From assembly GCF_019697375.1 (NCBI RefSeq), contig NZ_JAHCDI010000004.1:3149324-3213323 (forward strand): DNA of 64,000 nucleotides, in the 5' to 3' direction. Below, in pieces: positions 19,124 through 27,299 of this stretch. Origin of the DNA: Micromonospora tarapacensis. Lineage in GTDB: Bacteria > Actinomycetota > Actinomycetes > Mycobacteriales > Micromonosporaceae. Each line of letters opens with the position of its first letter. Position 1 is the stretch's first letter. The notes beneath the pieces are model-generated. The model did not search any database. It was not told the origin of the DNA and was given only the letters and a program-made list of their open reading frames with translations. A program made the position numbers and the translations under genes.

Positions 19124-19349
19124 CGATCCCGTCCGAATGCGTCGACATGGTGCGCCAGCTGGCCTCGGCGGTCACCTACGGCTGGGGCATGATTCCGGTG
19201 GAGGTTCGGTCGGGCGAAGCCGCTGGCGGACCTCGTTGTCCCCGAAGGACGGGGGCGACGTCCTCCCGCTGCGGGACTCGGTGCGCAACAAGGAGGACAT
19301 CGCCCTCGACGACGTCGTGCACATCCGCCTGGTCGTCCGGGCGGGGTAG
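19090..19349 (+). pseudogene. DUF1905-like gene, frameshifted and headless
   Basis: Reads EWRGPSPYHFLTIP, MVRQLASAVTYGWGMIPVEV in one frame. After ~19220 another frame continues RWRTSLSPKDGGDVLPLRDSV and DIALDDVVHIRLVVRAG before the stop. This is the DUF1905 beta-barrel pattern (trp at the start, W-R-T-S-L, V-L-P-L-R). There is no start codon of its own; the head abuts the VOC fragment. Confidence 0.7.
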
Positions 19350-19407
19350 CACACGCTGTCGGCCGCCACACCTGGCCGCAAGTGGCCCGCGAGCACCAAC
19401 ACCCGCG

Positions 19408-19464
19408 ACCTTCTACCGACCGGGGGAGGTCGCGAAGATGCTGCGCTGCTCGCAGGGGGTCTAG
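19408..19464 (+). pseudogene. Helix-turn-helix (excisionase/MerR-like) stub
   Basis: A short run TFYRPGEVAKMLRCSQGV ending in TAG resembles the first helices of small helix-turn-helix DNA-binding proteins (typical 'yytpaEVAemLrcs'). The rest of the domain is missing. Alone it is too short to be sure, but it fits the series of truncated genes here. Confidence 0.45.
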
Positions 19465-19512
19465 CCGATGAGCGGGGGTCATTTGCGAACACGGCCACCG
19501 CCCGAGCGTCGC

Positions 19513-19959
19513 TCACTCCGACGCGATCGGAGTCGTCTGGGCCAGGCCGATGTCCCAGTCGTCGGAGGTCCGCACCATCACGTAGGTGAGGGCCCCGGTC
19601 GCGGGCGGAGTTGTCTCGACACCGGGGCGTTGGTCGTGCACCGTCTTGACGCAGCTGACCAGAACGGCATCGGCGGCGAGCGCCCGGATGTCGACGATCT
19701 CGACGCTGGTGCGGACATCCCCGAGGCCGCTGCCGAGGGCCGCGCTCATCGCCGCCTCGAAGGCGTCACGCCCGAACAGGCGGCGGCCGTAGAAGTTCAC
19801 GATCACAGTCGCGTCGGTGTGCAGGCCCGGGAGTACGGCGGGGTCGACCTGGGACCGGTCAGCCAGCGCCACCAGATCACGAATGGCGTGCTCATCCTCG
19901 GCTGACAGCGTCGCCTCTTCGTTGGTGACGAGAGTCTGAGGGGTGTTGATCGAAGTCAT
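19513..19959 (-). CDS. SnoaL-like / SgcJ-type NTF2-fold protein
   Basis: 148 residues from ATG 19957-19959. It has the NTF2-like fold pattern: EDEHAIRDLVALADRSQVD, then an HTDATVIVNFYGRRLFGRDAF strand-loop, then VLVSCVKTVHD and a final ALTYVMVRTSDDWDIGLAQTT strand pair. Such small proteins are ketosteroid-isomerase-like; the substrate is unknown. A further ATG four codons upstream is possible. No operon partner; its right neighbour is a small membrane-protein gene on the same strand. Confidence 0.75.
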   Translation of the reverse strand: MTSINTPQTLVTNEEATLSAEDEHAIRDLVALADRSQVDPAVLPGLHTDATVIVNFYGRRLFGRDAFEAAMSAALGSGLGDVRTSVEIVDIRALAADAVLVSCVKTVHDQRPGVETTPPATGALTYVMVRTSDDWDIGLAQTTPIASE

Positions 19960-20018
19960 GCAACACACCATTCAACCTCAAGCCCACTTAAGGTCAACCC
20001 GGACGCGGGCACAGGTGG

Positions 20019-20207
20019 TCACTCAGCTCGTCGCTCACCTTGACGGCCGCGGCGACGCTCGATCAGCCAGAGCGCGAAACCTGGTGGGACCGTCAAGATC
20101 GCCAGCAGCAGGGCGCCGACCGCCAGATCGTCCCGCCAGAGCAGCTCGGAAGAGAAGAGGATCAGGCTGACCGGTGTCGCGAGCATGATGACAGCCAACA
20201 GCTCCAC
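20019..20207 (-). CDS. Small two-helix membrane protein
   Basis: 62 residues with two hydrophobic segments (residues ~3-20 and ~28-48) and a positively charged end LIERRRGRQGERR, which is expected to face the cytoplasm. Family unknown. It starts 39 bp after the stop of the 403-residue hypothetical gene on the same strand, so the two are probably one operon. Confidence 0.55.
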   Translation of the reverse strand: MELLAVIMLATPVSLILFSSELLWRDDLAVGALLLAILTVPPGFALWLIERRRGRQGERRAE

Positions 20208-20246
20208 GACCTGCTCCCACCGCTTGCGGTCGCGCCGCCGGTGTCC

Positions 20247-21458
20247 CTACTGCGGGGCGGCGTTCTCGGCCTCCTTGAGCACCGCCAGACTCAGCCATGA
20301 GGTGAACTGCTGGTCGATGATCTGGCGTACGCGCAACGCGTTCAGCACTGCCTGCGGCTGGGTGACCTGCCACACCCTGACGTCGAAGGAAGGCAGCCCG
20401 TCGTCGTTGAGGTTCTGTTGCGGCAGGAACGGCAGCGCCCGCCAGGCGATGCCAGCGTTGCGCAGCTGGTCGACCTCCATGAAGGTGCCCAGATTGGCCA
20501 GCAGGGTGGACAACGGCACCGCCCGGCCACCGCCGTAGGTGGTGCGCAGGTTCTGCATTGTGCTCAGCTCGTTGCCACCGAGAGTGACCTCGGCCTGGTC
20601 GAGCTCGGCCCACCACAGCGCATCGTACGCGCCGATGTATCCCTGGAACAGGGCAGTCGTACCATCGGTGGCCCGCTCCAGGACGAACTCGTGGATGGCG
20701 TCGTTCACCACGTTGATCAGTACCAGGCCCGGGTAGTCGGCCTGGACCAGTTGGGCCAGCGCGGCAGCGCCGTTCTTGCCATACAGCCTGCTCTCCTCGG
20801 CTACCAGCTCCACCTGGCCCCCCAGGTCCTGGATGCGGCCGATGAGGTATTTGGCGGTGGGGCCGCAGGCGCCGAAGAAGTTGCGGAACTGAGACCGGCC
20901 GAACGTCATGTTCACCGGGTCGTACCAGGTCAGCACGCTCTCCGGACGCCGGACCACGCGGTAGGCCAGCAACTGCTGCGGGTAGGGGGTGCCCGGAACC
21001 CAGCCCTGCAACGCGGCGTCCACCTCGCTCCAGCTGGCGAAGCGCCAACGTTCGGCCACGGTGTCCGCGGCCAGCGCGGCGAACCCGGGGCTGCCCAGCC
21101 ACGCCGCGCCCTGGACCAGTGCCTGATACACCTCGGTCTGCTGCAGGTCGAGCAGGGTGGCGTATTCGATGACCGCCAGGCCGCGGCCGACGCGCACCGT
21201 GCCGGCCCTTTCCGCGCCGGACGGAGCAACGTAGTTCGGCCCGACTGCGCTCGGCGCCGCAGCCGATCCTCCGGCCCAGTTCGCTTGCTGCAGCACTGCC
21301 AGCGCCTTGACCACCGCATCGGCGTCGACGAACTTCCACAGCTTCGTCGAGCTGCCGAACAGCATGGCCGGTATCCCGGCTGGCACCGCCCCCACCGCAG
21401 CCGCATGCTGGGGCAGGTTCCTTGCCCGGTAGACGAGTGATCCGACCTGTACCGTCAC
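20247..21458 (-). CDS. Hypothetical 403-residue protein
   Basis: I do not recognise this family. It has good codon bias and a GTG/ATG start region with GGAGGAGGACACC before MTVQVGSLVYRARN. It is soluble, Trp- and Gln-rich, with segments such as GYIGAYDALWWAELDQAEVTLGG and TSWLSLAVLKEAENAAPQ. No signal peptide. Probably co-transcribed with the small membrane protein downstream. Confidence 0.7.
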   Translation of the reverse strand: MTVQVGSLVYRARNLPQHAAAVGAVPAGIPAMLFGSSTKLWKFVDADAVVKALAVLQQANWAGGSAAAPSAVGPNYVAPSGAERAGTVRVGRGLAVIEYATLLDLQQTEVYQALVQGAAWLGSPGFAALAADTVAERWRFASWSEVDAALQGWVPGTPYPQQLLAYRVVRRPESVLTWYDPVNMTFGRSQFRNFFGACGPTAKYLIGRIQDLGGQVELVAEESRLYGKNGAAALAQLVQADYPGLVLINVVNDAIHEFVLERATDGTTALFQGYIGAYDALWWAELDQAEVTLGGNELSTMQNLRTTYGGGRAVPLSTLLANLGTFMEVDQLRNAGIAWRALPFLPQQNLNDDGLPSFDVRVWQVTQPQAVLNALRVRQIIDQQFTSWLSLAVLKEAENAAPQ

Positions 21459-21633
21459 GGTGTCCTCCTCCGTCAGCCCTCACAAGGGCTGCCGGGAACA
21501 CGATGGGCCACCACACCGGGCTGACGCAGTCACCAGGGCGACACGCTACGCAATCAGCAGCTTCCCGTCAGCTCCCGCTCGTCAGGGAGACCAGCCCGGC
21601 GGCCACCGGGGGGCAACCGCTGGTCAACGCCCG

Positions 21634-22512
21634 CTACTGGGCGGGCGTGGTGATGAGCTCGTCGGTGACCCACTGGGCGACGTTGGCGGGGTAGGGCGCG
21701 GGCAGTCCGAGGACGATGTGCTGGAAGCCGGCGTCGATCGCTTTGCCGACTGCGTCCTGGGTGATGCCGGGCTGGTCGTAGGCGACCTGCAGGACGATGG
21801 ATCGGGTGATCGAGGCGGGGTCGCGGCCGATCTCGGTGCAGTAGCGGTCCAGCAGTGCGCCGCGGCGGACGGCGTCGTCGATGTCGCCGCTTGGGATGTT
21901 CCATAGGTCGGCGTGCTCGGCGGCCACGCGCAGCACGGGGGCCGAGCGTCCGCCGACGAGGATCGGCGGGTGGGGGCGCTGGATGGGTTTGGGGTTGCAG
22001 AATGCTCCGGTGAGACGGTGGTAGGTCCCGTGGAAGTCGAACGGGTCGGCCTCGGTCCACAAACGCCGGATGACGGTGCACGCCTCGGCGAGGCTTCCCA
22101 CGGCGTGTGCCGTGTCGTGGAACGGCAGGCCGTGTGCTTCGTACTCGCGCCGGGCCAGGGGGTGGCTGGGTCGTGAACCCGCGCCGATACCGAAGTCGAG
22201 TCGTCCGCCGGAGACGATGTCGACGGTCGCGGCGATCTTGGCCAGCATCGCGGGCGGGCGGATGCGGTTGCTGGTCACGAGCAGGCCGAGGCGCAGTCGT
22301 CGGGTCTGTGCGGCGAGGGCCGAGAGCAGGGTCCAGCCTTCGTAGGTCGGCCCGCTCGGGTCGCCGCCGATCGGCATGAGGTGATCGAACAGCCACGCGT
22401 GCTCGATCTCCAGGATGGTGTCTGCCTCGCGCCAGACCCGCAGGACGTCGTGGTAGTCGACCTGTGATGGGGCGGTCATGATCCCGAAACGAGGCCGGGG
22501 TGTTTGCGGCAT
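21634..22512 (-). CDS. LLM-class (F420-dependent type) flavin oxidoreductase
   Basis: 292 residues, typical for the bacterial luciferase-like TIM-barrel family. It has RFGIMTAPSQ at the start, WLFDHLMPIGGD, TRRLRLGLLVTSNRIRPPAMLAKIAATVDIVSGGRL (the family signature), and GIGAGSRP. Actinobacterial members of this form mostly use coenzyme F420, so this is likely a cytosolic F420-dependent dehydrogenase of unknown substrate. It is in the same orientation as the aldo/keto reductase gene 100 bp upstream and might be co-transcribed with it. Confidence 0.85.
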   Translation of the reverse strand: MPQTPRPRFGIMTAPSQVDYHDVLRVWREADTILEIEHAWLFDHLMPIGGDPSGPTYEGWTLLSALAAQTRRLRLGLLVTSNRIRPPAMLAKIAATVDIVSGGRLDFGIGAGSRPSHPLARREYEAHGLPFHDTAHAVGSLAEACTVIRRLWTEADPFDFHGTYHRLTGAFCNPKPIQRPHPPILVGGRSAPVLRVAAEHADLWNIPSGDIDDAVRRGALLDRYCTEIGRDPASITRSIVLQVAYDQPGITQDAVGKAIDAGFQHIVLGLPAPYPANVAQWVTDELITTPAQ

Positions 22513-22615
22513 GGATCCGTTCGTCCCTTCTTGAGGGCTTGCTCCTGTGACGCGTCAGGCGGCAGGGGTGCGCAAGCAACTCGGCCTGCCGACTCGTGAC
22601 TGACGTGACGAGCGA

Positions 22616-23635
22616 TCAGCGACGTCGCCGCGCTGCGTCAAGCAGGGCGGGCGGCGTGTCGTTCTTCTCGTGTGCCGCGAGGTCGACGCCGGGATCGACG
22701 ATCGCGTCGATCGCGTCGAGCACGTCGGCGGAGAGCACGGTGTCTGCGGCGGCGAGATGAGAGTGCAGGTGGTCCATGGTGCGGGGGCCGATGATCGCGC
22801 TGGTGACGGCGGGGTGCGCGGTGACGAATCCGAGCGCGAGCTGGATCATGGTCAGGCCGGCCTCGTCGGCGACCTTGGCCAGCTGCTCGGTTGCGTCGAG
22901 CTTGGCGCGGTTGGCGGGGACAGAGATGTCGAAGCGCTGCTGCATGAAGCCCGAGCGGCTGGTGGTGATTTCCTGACCAGCACGGATCGCGCCAGACAGC
23001 CATCCCGACGCCAACGGGCTCCAGGCGAGCACGCCCATGCCGTATTCCTTGGTCACGGGCAGCACGTGGGTCTCGATCCCACGCTGCAGGATCGAGTAGT
23101 TGGGCTGCTCGGTGACATACCGGCTCAGATGGTTCTCCCGGGCGGCCCACTGCGCCTGCACGATGCGGTAGGCGGGAAAGGTCGACGAGCCGAAGTACCG
23201 AATCTTTCCCGCCCGCTGCAGGTCCGTCAGCGCTGACAGCGTCTCCTCGTCGCTGGTGCTCGGGTCCCACCGGTGGATCTGGTAAAGATCCACGTGGTCG
23301 GCACCGAGACGGCGCAGGCTGTTGTCCAGCGCGGTGACCAACCAGCGGCGCGAACCGCCTCGATGGTTGCGCTCGTCGCCCATCGGCAAGCTCGCCTTCG
23401 TGGCCAGCACGATGTCGTCGCGGCGGCCGGCGATGGCCTTGCCGATCATCTCCTCGGACTGGCCGCCGCTGTACACGTCAGCGGTGTCGATGAGGTTGAT
23501 CCCAGCATCGAGGGCCGCATCGACGATGGCGGTGGCCTCCTCCTGGCTGGTGTTGCCGATCTTCCCGAAGTTCATCCCGCCGAGCACGAGGGTGCTGACC
23601 TGCACACCGGTGCGACCCAAAGTGCGGTACTGCAT
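22616..23635 (-). CDS. Aldo/keto reductase
   Basis: 339 residues from ATG 23633-23635, preceded by AAGGGGGAA. It is a TIM-barrel NADPH reductase: GMNFGKIG, NLIDTADVYSGGQSEEMIGKAI (catalytic Asp/Tyr), VLATKASLPMGDE (catalytic Lys), DLYQIHRWDP (catalytic His), and a SAIIGPRTMDHL NADPH-phosphate loop. Close to YajO/general stress type AKRs that reduce aldehydes or ketones. It is divergent from a TetR gene, with two operator-like palindromes between the two starts, so it is probably repressed by that TetR. Confidence 0.88.
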   Translation of the reverse strand: MQYRTLGRTGVQVSTLVLGGMNFGKIGNTSQEEATAIVDAALDAGINLIDTADVYSGGQSEEMIGKAIAGRRDDIVLATKASLPMGDERNHRGGSRRWLVTALDNSLRRLGADHVDLYQIHRWDPSTSDEETLSALTDLQRAGKIRYFGSSTFPAYRIVQAQWAARENHLSRYVTEQPNYSILQRGIETHVLPVTKEYGMGVLAWSPLASGWLSGAIRAGQEITTSRSGFMQQRFDISVPANRAKLDATEQLAKVADEAGLTMIQLALGFVTAHPAVTSAIIGPRTMDHLHSHLAAADTVLSADVLDAIDAIVDPGVDLAAHEKNDTPPALLDAARRRR

Positions 23636-23717
23636 GACGTGTTCCCCCTTGAAAGGTGAAGCGAGTTTGCGAAGCGTGACTTGGTCGTGGCCCTGCCTGT
23701 TCAGTATGCTAAACAAG

Positions 23718-23759
23718 CGGAACCTTGCTCCGTTAACCAACATACGGAACATGGTTCCG
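23718..23759. promoter_or_regulatory. Two TetR operator-like inverted repeats
   Basis: CGGAACATGGTTCCG (23745-23759) is a perfect inverted repeat with six-base arms around ATG. CGGAACCTTGCTCCG (23718-23732) is the same site with one mismatch between arms. Centres are 27 bp apart and both lie in the 156-bp gap between the divergent aldo/keto reductase and TetR genes. The adjacent TetR protein is the natural candidate to bind. Confidence 0.75.
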
Positions 23760-23791
23760 CATGGCAAGTCACGTGACGGAGGTAACGCGCA

Positions 23792-24379
23792 GTGGTCGAC
23801 ACCGACAGCGGATCAGGGTCGTCAGCCAAGCGGAAGCGGGCGGACGCCCGGCGTAACGAGGAGACACTGCTGGACGTGGCCGCCGCGGCCTTCGTCACTT
23901 CCGGCGTCGATGTGCCCGTGCGTGACATCGCCGCCAGGGCCGGCGTCGGCGTCGGCACGATCTACCGCCACTTCCCGACGCGAGCCGATCTCATCGTCGC
24001 GGTCTACCAACACCAGGTCGAGGCATGCGCTGAGGCTGGTCCGACACTGCTGGCGAACAGCAGCACACCGCACACCGCACTGGTGCGTTGGATCAACCTC
24101 TTCGTCGACTTCCTGGTCACCAAGCACGGCCTTGCCGAGGCGCTGCAGTCCGACGACGCCGCCTTCGAGACTCTGCACGCCTATTTCATCGACCGCCTCG
24201 TCCCCGTGTGCGCCCAACTGCTCGACGCTGCTGCCACAGCGGGTGAGATTCGCCCCGACATGGATGCCTACGAACTGATGCGCGGCGTCGGCAATCTCTG
24301 TATCGGCGCTGGCCGCGACCCGCGCTACGACGCGCGTCGCATGGTCGGACTCCTCACCGCAGGACTGCGCATCCACTAG
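23792..24379 (+). CDS. TetR-family repressor
   Basis: 195 residues. N-terminal HTH at residues ~20-65: LLDVAAAAFVTSGVDVPVRDIAARAGVGVGTIYRHFPTRADLI contains the full TetR signature. The C-terminal ligand domain (LRR...; DAYELMRGVGNLCIG) fits the SbtR-like group. GTG at 23792 follows GGAGGTAAC. It probably controls the divergent aldo/keto reductase and itself through the palindromes just upstream; the inducer is unknown. Confidence 0.88.
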   Translation: MVDTDSGSGSSAKRKRADARRNEETLLDVAAAAFVTSGVDVPVRDIAARAGVGVGTIYRHFPTRADLIVAVYQHQVEACAEAGPTLLANSSTPHTALVRWINLFVDFLVTKHGLAEALQSDDAAFETLHAYFIDRLVPVCAQLLDAAATAGEIRPDMDAYELMRGVGNLCIGAGRDPRYDARRMVGLLTAGLRIH

Positions 24380-24584
24380 GCAGAGTCAGCCGCGAGTTCC
24401 ACACGTGGCGACGTGCCGGCTGCGGGCGGGTGCCCAGACTCGCACCACCGAACTCGTTCGATGCCTCGGGTGCATTGACCACATTGACTACCGCCCAACG
24501 AGAATTCGAAGTAGTACCAGACCCCCGGCCCCGACGTGAGTCGGTTTCGGTTGACGAGCCACCACCGATCCCATTCGACCTGGG

Positions 24585-24751
24585 CCGCTGCGGGACTCAC
24601 CCTGGCACAGCTAAGGGCGCTGACCCTTCAGGATCCGCAACGGCAAGCCGTCGAGCAAGCGACCAACCGGCTGGACGAGCCCATCTACCAGGTTCTGTCA
24701 GCATCCGAAAGAGACGAGCTACTCGCTGGTCTGAGAGCACTTCCCGGGTGA
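24585..24751 (+). pseudogene. MarR-like C-terminal fragment
   Basis: The frame reads AGLTLAQLRALTLQDPQRQAV, EQATNRLDEPIYQVLS and ERDELLAGLRALPG before its stop. The last ~45 residues resemble the dimerisation helix end of MarR regulators ('a.e..l...Ls..Er..L...Lr.L'). The DNA-binding part is absent. It lies in a 600-bp region with no intact gene. Confidence 0.4.
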
Positions 24752-24810
24752 GTGGCAGACGGCGGACGCGACTGGCTCTACCAGCCGGCAACTGAACAAG
24801 GCATGCGGAT

Positions 24811-24876
24811 CTGCCGCGAGCCGCGCGCTACGCAGCGTCCCGCCGAGCCGGCCTGGGTTCCGTCCAGACGTGCCGA
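24811..24876 (+). repeat. Dispersed repeat, copy A
   Basis: The 49 bp from CTACGCAGCG (24828) to GTGCCGA (24876) match 28890-28938 at 47 of 49 positions, in the same orientation. Weaker similarity extends left through CTGCCGCGAG (24811). It lies about 115 bp upstream of the PP2C gene start. Confidence 0.85.
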
Positions 24877-24989
24877 GACGCGGATACTCGATCACGGCAA
24901 CAACGCGCATTAGTGAGAAGCGGTCCTGCCGGCCCCGTCGGTGGCGATCGTCGTGGAGATCGATGGGCTGACCGTGCGATGATCGGGTC

Positions 24990-25766
24990 ATGCGGGTGGC
25001 GATGGCGACCGATGCGGGGCACCCCGGGCGTACCAATGAGGACTTCGCCGGCGCCGTTCCGGCCGGCATGGTCCTGGTCGACGGCGCGGGTGGCCTCGCC
25101 GGCGTCGAGGAGGTCTGCCGGCACGGCGTGACGTGGTACGCCACCCATCTCGGCGGCGCCCTCCTGGGCGCACTGTCCCAGGACCGGAGCCTGCGCGACG
25201 TGCTGGCCGAGAGCATCGAGCGGATTACCGACGAGCACCGCGACACCTGCGACGTCACCCACTCGATCAGCCCGCACGCAGCCGTGGCGATGCTCCGATT
25301 CTCCGGCGGGCTCGTCGAGCACCTGGTCCTCGGTGACGCCGTGGTGGTCGTCGGTCGGGCGGGGGCCGAGCCGTTCGTCGCCCACGATCCACGCGAGGTG
25401 GTGATCGCCCAGTCCTTCGAGGCCCGGCTGAATGGCATTCCCGAGGGCAGCGACGAGTACCGGTCGCTGCTGCTGGAGTTGCGGGCTCACCGGAACAGCC
25501 CGGGCGGTTTCTGGGTGGCGAAGGACGATCCGCGGGTAGTGGACGAGGCGATCACCGGCAGGTGCCCGGCGGACGAGGTGAACGCGACGGCTCTGCTCAG
25601 CAACGGCGCGAGCCGGCTCGTGGACACCTTCGGACTCACCGGCTGGGCGGGACTGCTGCACCTGCTGGCCACTGACGGACCCGGCGAGATCATCCGCCGG
25701 GTCCGGGAGGCCGAGGCCCGCGACGGCGTCGCCACCGACGATGCGACGATCGTCTGCCGCAGTTGA
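24990..25766 (+). CDS. PP2C-family protein phosphatase
   Basis: 258 residues. The metal-binding motifs of PPM phosphatases are present in order: GRTNEDFAG (residues ~12-20), VLVDGAGGL (~28-36), LGDAVVVVG (~110) and ATDDATIVCR at the end. It lacks membrane or sensor domains, so it is a cytosolic Mn/Mg-dependent Ser/Thr phosphatase. Its partner kinase is unknown; the kinase at 16.8 kb is a candidate only by coincidence of location. ATG 24990 directly precedes the conserved region. Confidence 0.8.
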   Translation: MRVAMATDAGHPGRTNEDFAGAVPAGMVLVDGAGGLAGVEEVCRHGVTWYATHLGGALLGALSQDRSLRDVLAESIERITDEHRDTCDVTHSISPHAAVAMLRFSGGLVEHLVLGDAVVVVGRAGAEPFVAHDPREVVIAQSFEARLNGIPEGSDEYRSLLLELRAHRNSPGGFWVAKDDPRVVDEAITGRCPADEVNATALLSNGASRLVDTFGLTGWAGLLHLLATDGPGEIIRRVREAEARDGVATDDATIVCRS

Positions 25767-26062
25767 GGAAGAAGCCTCGGCGACGGTTGATGACAGTGCG
25801 GGAGAGGTCGTAACCCGGTCTGATCTTGGGGGGCGTCGCGGCGTGCAAGACCTCATGGTGCACATGATCGGATGTCCGCATCTGCCGCGATCCGCGTGCT
25901 TTACCGGGATCATCGTGCGTCGAGCCTGCCCGGGCGTACGGAGCCGGACAGGAGGACGAAGTTCAGCCGATGATGGCGGCGAGAGTTGGGTTCGCAGCTC
26001 GCGTCGTAGTCGACGGCTGCGGCGAGCAGTCTGGCGGTTGCTGAAAAGCTGGGACTGCAGTT
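25767..26062. other. Intergenic region after the PP2C gene
   Basis: About 300 bp with ORFs on both strands but none with family resemblance or good start signals. It contains a CATCTGCCGCGATCCGCG run at ~25876 resembling the left edge of the dispersed repeat. Confidence 0.4.
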
Positions 26063-26422
26063 TCACCTGCCAGTTCGTCGGGAGCCGGGTCGCCGACCGC
26101 TACCTGCAGACCTAGCACTGCGGGGTCGGGTCGGCTGATCAGCCGGTCCGTCGACGGCACCGGGGCTGGAGAACGACACCGAAGGCGCTGCAGGACGGGA
26201 AGACTTCGGTGGCGGCCATTGCGACGCCGCGATCTGGGCCCCGGTGACCGGCAGGGTGGGCGAGATTTGGTCGAGCAAGCGCTGCGCCAGGGTGGCGCGG
26301 ATCTCGACGTCTGCGCTGATGCGAACATCGGCCGCGGTCGCCAGGTCCACGACGTCGTCGCTGGTGAACGCATCAGCTCCGAGAGTACTCAGCCGTCGCG
26401 CGAACTCCTGGACATTGATCAT
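26063..26422 (-). CDS. Small hypothetical protein
   Basis: 119 residues if started at the ATG whose RBS is GAGG six bases upstream (MINVQEFARRL). The first ~60 residues look like a helical domain (TSDDVVDLATAADVRISADVEIRATLAQRLLDQI). The C-terminal half is Pro/Ser/Arg-rich and low complexity. Family unknown; could be a fragment. Confidence 0.4.
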   Translation of the reverse strand: MINVQEFARRLSTLGADAFTSDDVVDLATAADVRISADVEIRATLAQRLLDQISPTLPVTGAQIAASQWPPPKSSRPAAPSVSFSSPGAVDGPADQPTRPRSARSAGSGRRPGSRRTGR

Positions 26423-26666
26423 TTGCAGCCTCATCGTCGGATTGTTAGTTATCCACCGTAACCCCCGCTTCGGTCGGCGGATCCTGCGCCCGCCGTGCGG
26501 GCTACTGGGGCCGACAGTCGGCGCCGACAACTGCGACCGCTGCGCGGAAGTCCGCAACTCTTCGGTGAGCTAATCGCGCGACTGCGGGGCCGTCACGCTC
26601 TGTGTTACCCATGCCTTCCCGCGACGCCCGGAAATGCCGCTGACCGAGCGGCCGGGGAGCGGGCGC

Positions 26667-27224
26667 TCACGTTGGCGGTTGGTGACCACCGTGGTCTGTT
26701 GCTCCGGGACGCCGTTCGGCCGGCCAGGTGTTGCACCACAGGCATGACCAGCACAGGTTCGCAATGTTGTTGGAGCCGCCGTTGAAGCGGGCGAGGCGGT
26801 GGCCGAGGGAGCCGATACGTCTGCCGACGGGCGCCCACGGTGCCGGTCGGCCGTCGTGGCCAGACGGCCGTTGTTCGAGGGCGAGGGAGCCACAGTGTTC
26901 GCAGCGTCCTTCGGCGGCTTCGAGAACTGCCCAGACGTCAGCGGCGACGATCTTGCAGTCCGCTGGCCCGGACATGAGCCTCGCCCGATTCGCTGTGCGC
27001 GCCTTTGCCCGGCACCATCGCTGGCGTTCTTCCACAGTCGTCTGCGCGAGATACTGGGCCCATGACCTGTAGACGAGGGCGGGTTGTTCTGCCTCAGCGT
27101 CGTCCTCGGGTGCCAGCGGTGCCGGATGTGCCCCGTCGAGCAGTCTCTTGGCCCGCGAGGGCGGGAGCTGCGCAGCGAACCGGAGCAACTCATCAATGGT
27201 CGGCGTCTCGCGCATGGGCTCCAT
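26667..27224 (-). CDS. HNH-like nuclease domain protein
   Basis: 185 residues. The C-terminal ~75 residues have an HNH zinc-finger layout: CEHCGSL, then LGHRLARFNGGSNNIANLCWSCLWCNTWP, with two CxxC pairs and the His-Asn pattern. The N-terminal half is helical and acidic with no recognised domain. Could be a restriction-type or mobile-element-associated nuclease, or a defence protein; no partner gene identifies it. Confidence 0.65.
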   Translation of the reverse strand: MEPMRETPTIDELLRFAAQLPPSRAKRLLDGAHPAPLAPEDDAEAEQPALVYRSWAQYLAQTTVEERQRWCRAKARTANRARLMSGPADCKIVAADVWAVLEAAEGRCEHCGSLALEQRPSGHDGRPAPWAPVGRRIGSLGHRLARFNGGSNNIANLCWSCLWCNTWPAERRPGATDHGGHQPPT

Positions 27225-27299
27225 GACGGCGATTCTGCGCCGTCATGTCTGACTGCCACTACGCGGTCCCAGCATCCGCTCATGCCGCCGACCGGGCGC

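Noticed and set aside
24828..26066. 412-residue minus-strand ORF opposite the PP2C gene
   Set aside because: Arg/Pro/Ser-rich antisense shadow with no family features; the plus strand holds complete PP2C motifs.
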